Shown here one piece after another: positions 13,392-17,664 of a stretch of DNA of 17,664 bases. Within the stretch, counting starts at the first letter, position 1, and each line of letters starts with the position of its first letter. The position numbers and the translations under genes are program-made. The DNA is from an uncultured Eggerthellaceae bacterium (GTDB taxonomy: Bacteria; Actinomycetota; Coriobacteriia; Coriobacteriales; Eggerthellaceae), in NCBI GenBank assembly GCA_946626265.1, contig CAMOUE010000022.1, positions 1 through 17,664 on the forward strand. The letters are read 5' to 3'. The notes beneath the pieces were generated by a model. The model saw only the letters and a list, made by a program, of their open reading frames with translations. It was not told the origin of the DNA and made no database searches.

Positions 13392-15008
13392 ATGTTTGAG
13401 CTTCGAGAAGGGGACGCGTTCGTCGTACTCGCGATCCTCATTTACTTTATCGTGGTGCTCACAATCGGCTTCGTGTACGCGAGACGGTCGAATTCGTCGG
13501 CGTCCGAGTATTTCCTGGGCGGACGAAAAGTGGGGCCGTGGTTCACGGCGCTGTCGGCGGAAGCGTCCGACATGTCGGGTTACCTGCTCATGGGCCTGCC
13601 GGGCCTGGCGTACTGGTGCGGCGCTTCCGACGTGGGTTGGACGGCGATCGGCCTGGCGATCGGCACGTACCTGAACTGGCTGCTCGTTGCGAAGCGCTTG
13701 CGCAAGTACTCGGTTGCGGCCAACGATTCCATCACGTTGCCCGGTTTCTACTCGAATCGCTTCCACGACGACAAGAACATCATCGGCACGGTCGCGGCCG
13801 TTATCATCCTCATCTTCTTCTGCGTGTACTGCGGCAGCTGCTTCGTAACGTGCGGCAAGTTGTTCAACAGCCTGTTTGGCTGGGACTACTCGGTCATGAT
13901 GGTCTTCGGCGCCCTCATCGTATTCTTGTACACGATGGTCGGCGGCTACCTCTCGGTCGTTGCAACCGACTTCGTTCAGGGCTGCCTGATGTTCTGCGCG
14001 CTCGTCGTCGTCGTCCTCGGCTCGATCACCATGGCGGGCGGCCTTGACAACACGGTCGCATTCCTGTCGGATATTCCCGGATACCTGTCCATGACAAGCA
14101 TCGCGACGCCCGAGGTTACCGCCGAGGGCACGCAGCTCGTCGAGGGCGGTCAGCCGCTGTTCGGCGCCGCCGGCGAGTACGGCCTGCTCACCATCATCTC
14201 GACCATGTCGTGGGGCTTGGGCTACTTCGGCATGCCGCAGGTCCTCGTGCGCTTCATGGGCATCCGCAGCGAGGAAGAAGTCAAGACCTCCCGTCGCATC
14301 GCCATCGTGTGGGTCGTCATCTCGATGTTCAGCGCCGTCATGATTGGCCTGATCGGACGCTCGCTCATGCCGACCGCGCTGCTCACCCAGTCCTCCGCCG
14401 AGAGCATCTTCATCGTGCTCTCGCAGACGATGCTGCCGGCGTTTGCGTGCGGCCTGGTCGTCTCGGGCATTTTGGCTGCTTCGATGTCTTCGGCTTCGTC
14501 GTACCTGCTCATCACGGGCTCGTCCGTCGCTGAAAACATCTTCCGCGGCGTGTTCAAGAAGAACGCGACCGACAACCAGGTGCTCATCGTCAGCCGCATC
14601 ACGCTCGCCGTCGTGCTCGTGTTCGGCTGCTTCATCGCATGGGACGAGAACTCGGTCATCTTCAACGTCGTGTCGTACGCCTGGGCCGGCCTCGGCGCGT
14701 CGTTCGGCCCGCTGACGCTGTTCAGCCTGTATTGGCGCCGCACGACCAAGCAGGGCGCGATCGCCGGCATGGTCACGGGTGCTGCGATGGTGCTCATTTG
14801 GCACAACCTCATCAAGCCGCTCGGCGGTGTGTTCGGAATCTACGAGCTTCTGCCCGCATTCCTGTGCAGCGCGCTCGCCATCTTGGTCGTATCGCTGCTC
14901 ACGAAGGAGCCCGAGCAGGCCGTCCTCGACGAGTTCGACCACTATATGGACGACGAGACGCCGGAGCGCAGCATGGACGCCGTGCTCGAGGGCGACATTC
15001 CGCTGTAG
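13392..15008 (+). CDS. putP: Sodium/solute symporter, PutP (proline) type
   Basis: This 538-residue membrane protein belongs to the solute:sodium symporter (SSS) family and probably imports proline, or another amino or organic acid, with Na+. The segment SAEASDMSGYLLMGLPG places D60 and S62 where E. coli PutP has its Na+/proline residues D55 and S57. S366-S367 in AASMSSASSYLL match the second part of the sodium site (S340/T341 in E. coli). About 13 hydrophobic helices are visible, starting with AFVVLAILIYFIVVLTIGF and ending before an acidic cytoplasmic tail (EFDHYMDDETPER…). Length is near that of family members (about 500 residues). A strong Shine-Dalgarno supports the ATG. The neighbours, an orphan binding protein and an aminotransferase, fit amino-acid use but are not clearly co-transcribed. 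Proline specificity is inferred from the D-M-S-G motif. Confidence 0.88.
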   Translation: MFELREGDAFVVLAILIYFIVVLTIGFVYARRSNSSASEYFLGGRKVGPWFTALSAEASDMSGYLLMGLPGLAYWCGASDVGWTAIGLAIGTYLNWLLVAKRLRKYSVAANDSITLPGFYSNRFHDDKNIIGTVAAVIILIFFCVYCGSCFVTCGKLFNSLFGWDYSVMMVFGALIVFLYTMVGGYLSVVATDFVQGCLMFCALVVVVLGSITMAGGLDNTVAFLSDIPGYLSMTSIATPEVTAEGTQLVEGGQPLFGAAGEYGLLTIISTMSWGLGYFGMPQVLVRFMGIRSEEEVKTSRRIAIVWVVISMFSAVMIGLIGRSLMPTALLTQSSAESIFIVLSQTMLPAFACGLVVSGILAASMSSASSYLLITGSSVAENIFRGVFKKNATDNQVLIVSRITLAVVLVFGCFIAWDENSVIFNVVSYAWAGLGASFGPLTLFSLYWRRTTKQGAIAGMVTGAAMVLIWHNLIKPLGGVFGIYELLPAFLCSALAILVVSLLTKEPEQAVLDEFDHYMDDETPERSMDAVLEGDIPL

Positions 15009-15019
15009 GCGTTGCGGGC

Positions 15020-15111
15020 GGGCTTTTTACACGCTCTTCACGTTCGCTCCAAAACGACCTGGTACGATTCGAAAATGTGTAAAAAGGGTCTGACCCTTTT
15101 TACACATTTTT
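15020..15111. repeat. 39-bp perfect palindrome with an extra upstream half-arm
   Basis: Bases 15072-15090 are the exact reverse complement of 15092-15110 around a single central base, with core GGGTCTGACCC flanked by A- and T-runs. Upstream, GGGCTTTTTACAC (15020-15032) repeats part of the right arm (CTTTTTACAC), so the left arm (GTGTAAAAAG) could pair either way in RNA. The symmetric A/T runs around a GC core resemble a bidirectional intrinsic terminator for the symporter gene, but the GC part is only five bp. It ends 20 bp before the aminotransferase ATG, with that gene's Shine-Dalgarno just after it. The element could end symporter transcription, act on aminotransferase expression, or be a dispersed repeat. 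Confidence 0.85.
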
Positions 15112-15130
15112 GCGAGAGATAGGAGTTGTT

Positions 15131-16417
15131 ATGGCGTATGCCGACATGAGCCGCGAGGAACTGACGGCACTGAAGGTCGAGCTCGAAGAAGAGCTCGGAG
15201 GCTACAAAGCACGCGACCTGCACTTGAACATGGCGCGCGGCAAGCCGGCCAGCGATCAGCTCGATTTGTCGGCAGGCATGCTCACGGTGCTGAAGACGAT
15301 GGACGACTGCTTCTCCGAAGACGGCACCGATTGCCGCAACTACGGTGGGCTCGAGGGCATCACCGAGGCACGTAGGATCATGGCCGTGCTGCTCGACGAC
15401 GAGCCCGAGAACGTGATCGTCGGCGGCAACTCGAGCCTCACGCTCATGTACAATTCCGTCGCGCGCTACATGGACTTCGGCGCACGCGGGTCGAAGCCGT
15501 GGGGCGATTACGACTACATCAAGTGGATTTGCCCCGTTCCCGGCTATGATCGCCATTTCGCCATCACCAAGTCCTTCGGCATCGACAACATCCCCGTCCC
15601 GATGAAGGACGACGGTCCCGACATGGACGCCGTCGAAGCCATCGCCGCATCCGACGAGCGTGTGAAGGGCATTTGGTGCGTGCCGAAGTACTCCAACCCG
15701 GGTGGCGTCACGTATTCGGACGAAGTCGTCGAGCGCCTCGGCCACCTGCGCTGCGCTGCGCACGATTTCCGAATCTTCTGGGACAACGCATATTCTGTCC
15801 ACCATCTCTACGACGATCCCGAGAAGCAGGATCATCTGCTCGACATCTCCGGCCCGTGCCACGATTCGGGCAATCCTAACCGCTACGTGAAGTTCGCCTC
15901 GACGAGCAAGGTGACGCTGTCCGGCGCCGGCATCGCGGCGCTGGCGTCGAGTCCCGACAACGTCGCGGAGTTCAAGCAGCGCATGGCCATCGCCACGATC
16001 GGCGGCGACAAGATGAACCAGCTGCGCCACGCCCGTTTCCTGAAAGACGCCGACGGCATCACGGCTCATATGTCCAAGCACGCGGCCATCATCCGACCGA
16101 AGTTCGAGCTCGTGCAGGAAAAGCTCGAGACGAAGCTCGCCGGCATGGGCGCATGCTCGTGGTCGAAGCCGAACGGCGGCTACTTCGTGTCGTTCAACGC
16201 TCCCGCCGGGACGGCCCAGCACATCGTCCGCCTTGCCAAAGAAGTGGGCGTCATCATGACTGAAGCTGGCGCTACCTGGCCGAACGGCGTCGATCCCAAC
16301 GACAGCAACATCCGCATCGCGCCGACGCTGCCTCCGCTCGAAGAGCTCGACACGGCTCTCGACGTGTTCTGCTGCTGCGTGAAGGTCGCTTACATTTCGC
16401 GGCTTCTAGCCGTGTAG
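15131..16417 (+). CDS. Class I/II aminotransferase, aspartate aminotransferase subgroup Ic
   Basis: This cytoplasmic PLP enzyme (428 residues) of fold type I resembles subgroup Ic aspartate aminotransferases (Asp_aminotransf family), which move amino groups between aspartate and 2-oxoglutarate or related acids. Key residues are N189 (PKYSNPGG), D218 (FWDNAYSVHHL), the PLP lysine K260 (STSKVTLSGAGIAAL) and the substrate-carboxylate arginine R395 (SNIRIAPTLPP). The N-terminal LNMARGKPASDQLDLS is also typical. The frame opens at 15110, but that TTG lies in the palindrome. ATG 15131 has AGGAG (15121-15125) five nt upstream and starts the protein. The C-terminus FCCCVKVAYISRLLAV looks intact. Substrate range cannot be fixed by sequence, and alanine or other donors are possible. 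It follows the symporter by 122 bp with a palindrome between, so it is probably separately controlled. Confidence 0.92.
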   Translation: MAYADMSREELTALKVELEEELGGYKARDLHLNMARGKPASDQLDLSAGMLTVLKTMDDCFSEDGTDCRNYGGLEGITEARRIMAVLLDDEPENVIVGGNSSLTLMYNSVARYMDFGARGSKPWGDYDYIKWICPVPGYDRHFAITKSFGIDNIPVPMKDDGPDMDAVEAIAASDERVKGIWCVPKYSNPGGVTYSDEVVERLGHLRCAAHDFRIFWDNAYSVHHLYDDPEKQDHLLDISGPCHDSGNPNRYVKFASTSKVTLSGAGIAALASSPDNVAEFKQRMAIATIGGDKMNQLRHARFLKDADGITAHMSKHAAIIRPKFELVQEKLETKLAGMGACSWSKPNGGYFVSFNAPAGTAQHIVRLAKEVGVIMTEAGATWPNGVDPNDSNIRIAPTLPPLEELDTALDVFCCCVKVAYISRLLAV

Positions 16418-16428
16418 CCCGTCTTGCC

Positions 16429-16460
16429 GACAAGCGCCGGCGCCGATGTCGGCGCTTGTC
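16429..16460 (+). other. Stem-loop after the aminotransferase gene
   Basis: GACAAGCGCCG (16429-16439) pairs perfectly with CGGCGCTTGTC (16450-16460). A second dyad, GCGCCGA-TG-TCGGCGC, lies inside it, and GGCGGCGCCGACAGGC continues to 16476, so alternative folds exist. There is no T-run. It starts 11 bp after the stop codon and may slow or end transcription or protect the 3' end, but it is not a standard terminator. Confidence 0.6.
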
Positions 16461-16508
16461 AGGCGGCGCCGACAGGCGGGTCATTCCCGAAACCCCGTTT
16501 CACCATAG

Positions 16509-16514
16509 TATAAT
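16509..16514 (+). promoter_or_regulatory. Candidate -10 box of the PrsW gene
   Basis: TATAAT followed by TGCGC occurs here, the same TATAATTGCGC string as at 2745-2755. It would start a message near 16521 with a leader of about 35 nt. No good -35 is seen, so polymerase may depend on other contacts. Confidence 0.4.
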
Positions 16515-16555
16515 TGCGCCAGCTTTATCGTATTAACGCGAAAGAGACGGGTTAC

Positions 16556-17362
16556 ATGAACATTCTCCTCGCCGCCGCCGTGCTGCCGGCTCTCGTGCTT
16601 CTGTACTACGTCTACAGCAAGGACAAAATCGAGAAAGAGCCGATAAACCTCATCGTGCGCCTGTTCGTGTTCGGCATGGTGGCAGGCCCTCTTGCGGCTA
16701 TTGTCGAGAACATTGCATTCGCGCTGTTCGAGACCGTGCTGCCTCCGGGTAGTGCAATTCTGCTCATCTGCGAGTACTTCATCGGAGTCGCCTGCGTGGA
16801 AGAGGGCTTCAAGTACTTCTTCCTCAACCGGATGCGCTACAACCCCGAATTCAACTACGTGTTCGATGCCGTCGTGTATTCGGTTGCGGTGTCGCTCGGG
16901 TTTGCTGCGCTCGAGAACATCTTCTATGTGTTCGACGGCGGGCTCGAAGTCGCTGCCGTGCGTGCCATCTTCTCGGTGCCCGGCCACGCGGCCGACGGCG
17001 TGATAATGGGCTGCTTCTACGGCTTGGCCCGCAAGCAGGAGTCGCTCGGCAACAAGAGCGAGTCGAAGCGCCTCTACCTTCTCGCGTTTTTGCTTCCCGT
17101 GATCGAGCACGGCTTCTACGATGCCGCGCTTTCGGCGGAAAACGACATGCTTGCAGCCATCAGCATGCTATTCCAGCTCGCGTTCGTCGTGTTTGCCATG
17201 GTATTGGTGAATCGCCTCTCGAAGAAAGACGAGCCGCTCTACCAAAGCGGGTTCAACCAGGCGTCCCAGCAACAGTACGGACAGCCGGCGCAGGGTCCCG
17301 TCCAATACCCGCAACAGCAGCAAAACGGCCAATCGGGACAGCAATTCCCGCCGAATCGCTAG
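16556..17362 (+). CDS. PrsW-family intramembrane metalloprotease with Gln-rich tail
   Basis: The 268-residue membrane protein has the conserved glutamate and histidine motifs of PrsW/CPBP-type intramembrane proteases: E82-E83-G-F-K86, E120-N121-I-F-Y, PGH144AADG and EH185GFYD. These lie in or beside membrane helices, consistent with a metal-dependent active site in the bilayer. In Bacillus subtilis PrsW makes the first cut of the anti-sigma factor RsiW. The target here is unknown and no sigma/anti-sigma pair is in the window. After the last helix (about 203-222) comes a hydrophilic tail rich in Gln, Pro and Gly (about 229-268), which is not part of the protease core. The ATG at 16556 has only a weak GAGA upstream. 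A TTG at 16514 overlaps the -10 box and is excluded. No clear terminator follows the stop at 17362. Confidence 0.9.
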   Translation: MNILLAAAVLPALVLLYYVYSKDKIEKEPINLIVRLFVFGMVAGPLAAIVENIAFALFETVLPPGSAILLICEYFIGVACVEEGFKYFFLNRMRYNPEFNYVFDAVVYSVAVSLGFAALENIFYVFDGGLEVAAVRAIFSVPGHAADGVIMGCFYGLARKQESLGNKSESKRLYLLAFLLPVIEHGFYDAALSAENDMLAAISMLFQLAFVVFAMVLVNRLSKKDEPLYQSGFNQASQQQYGQPAQGPVQYPQQQQNGQSGQQFPPNR

Positions 17363-17479
17363 CGCACATCGTGTAGACCTTGTTGAGAGGTGGCGATTCT
17401 GAAAAGATTTCAAGCCGTTCATTCGGATTGATTTCACAAATATCAGTGCCCTCATCAGGATAAACGGATAAATGATGTA

Positions 17480-17499
17480 GACACGCCCGGAGGCGTGTC
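17480..17499 (+). other. Hairpin upstream of the tRNA promoter
   Basis: GACACGCC (17480-17487) pairs with GGCGTGTC (17492-17499) across the tetraloop CGGA. It lies 118 bp after the PrsW gene and has no T-run, so it may be a weak terminator for that gene. The rest of 17363-17479 is comparatively AT-rich and shows no gene. Confidence 0.55.
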
Positions 17500-17511
17500 A
17501 ATGGATTGACA
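17496..17511. promoter_or_regulatory. Operator-like dyad over the -35 box of the tRNA-Tyr promoter
   Basis: TGTCAATGGATTGACA is a perfect 7-bp inverted repeat with a 2-bp spacer. Its right half contains the whole -35 hexamer TTGACA (17506-17511), and its left half overlaps the hairpin just upstream. A dimeric DNA-binding protein on this site would block polymerase. The symmetry could be chance, because the -35 box is half of it. Confidence 0.5.
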
Positions 17512-17534
17512 GCATGGAATCGGTAGCGTATTAT
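17506..17534 (+). promoter_or_regulatory. Strong promoter of tRNA-Tyr
   Basis: A consensus -35 TTGACA (17506-17511) and a -10 TATTAT (17529-17534) are spaced by exactly 17 bp. Transcription would begin near 17541, giving a 5' leader of about 73 nt before the tRNA, to be removed by RNase P. The strength fits a stable-RNA promoter. Confidence 0.82.
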
Positions 17535-17613
17535 TCTCTCGCTCGACAGCGCAAAAGCGTTTCCGAGCAGGCAGCTTGAAAAGTACACATGAATTGAGAG
17601 CGAGCCCAAAAAT

Positions 17614-17664
17614 GGGCGTGTGCCCGAGTGGTTAAAGGGGACGGGCTGTAAACCCGTTGGCTCT
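17614..17664 (+). tRNA. tRNA-Tyr (anticodon GTA), 5' part, cut by the window end
   Basis: The acceptor strand is GGGCGTG (17614-17620). It is followed by the D-arm with CCCGAG…TTAAAGGGG and a perfect anticodon stem ACGGG/CCCGT (17641-17645 with 17653-17657). The 7-nt loop CTGTAAA places the anticodon GTA at 17648-17650, which reads tyrosine codons UAC/UAU. The D-arm pattern matches bacterial tRNA-Tyr, a class II tRNA with a long variable arm. The sequence stops in what should be the variable arm, so the T-arm and 3' end are not visible. Other tRNA genes may follow beyond the window. Confidence 0.92.

Noticed and set aside
13371..14942. Long minus-strand open frame across the symporter, 523 codons
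   Set aside because: It is antisense to a well-supported PutP-type gene, and its highly charged, motif-free translation is a shadow of membrane-protein codons.
17568..17600. Faint likeness of the tRNA leader to the hairpin arm and loop near 8900-8927 (CT-GAA…TAC…GAGAGCG)
   Set aside because: The match needs gaps and several mismatches and is not palindromic here, so chance is the simpler reading.

Overview
The window is high-GC bacterial DNA, and nearly every gene has strong G/C bias at third codon positions. A single-chain pyruvate:ferredoxin oxidoreductase, a zinc-type adenylate kinase, a likely Tat-exported lipoprotein and apparent leaderless promoters together suggest an anaerobic high-GC Gram-positive. 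My best guess is class Coriobacteriia (an Eggerthella/Slackia-type organism). That is inference from gene content and protein style, not a database match.

Layout: (1) 3-911, 3' part of trpS; (2) 950-1819 minus, EamA/DMT permease, convergent with trpS and divergent from adk; (3) 1930-2556 adk, ended by a clear terminator; (4) 2757-4931, a large membrane protein with a GT-C-like layout, apparently transcribed from a strong promoter as a leaderless mRNA; (5) 4932-5027, a long inverted repeat with a duplicated right arm; (6) 5166-8699 nifJ (PFOR) with a terminator; (7) 8700-9118, a gene-free stretch holding a 231-bp nested palindrome; (8) 9119-11088 minus, two nuclease-type genes: a DUF559-like PD-(D/E)XK protein and a Vsr homologue with an Ala-rich repetitive N-terminus; (9) 11243-13213, a family-5 ABC substrate-binding lipoprotein with a low-complexity insert and no transporter partners; (10) 13392-15008 putP-type Na+/solute symporter; (11) a 39-bp palindrome; (12) 15131-16417, a class Ic aspartate-type aminotransferase; (13) 16556-17362 PrsW-family membrane protease; (14) a promoter with an operator-like dyad, then the 5' part of tRNA-Tyr(GTA).

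Functionally most of the window is housekeeping and anaerobic metabolism. PFOR makes acetyl-CoA and reduced ferredoxin from pyruvate. The symporter, orphan binding protein and aminotransferase would fit an organism that takes up and transaminates amino acids or peptides, but nothing ties them into one operon: each gene has its own spacing and usually its own start signals.

The accessory-looking part is about 8.8-11.1 kb. The nuclease gene there looks less GC-rich than its surroundings, and a multi-level palindromic element lies next to its 3' end. The most interesting observations are that nested palindrome (all its layers share one centre, near 8977), the two other structured intergenic repeats (4932-5027 and 15020-15111), the repeat-extended Vsr homologue, and the dyad over the tRNA-Tyr -35 box. 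I did not find a complete, recognisable new defence or mobile system.
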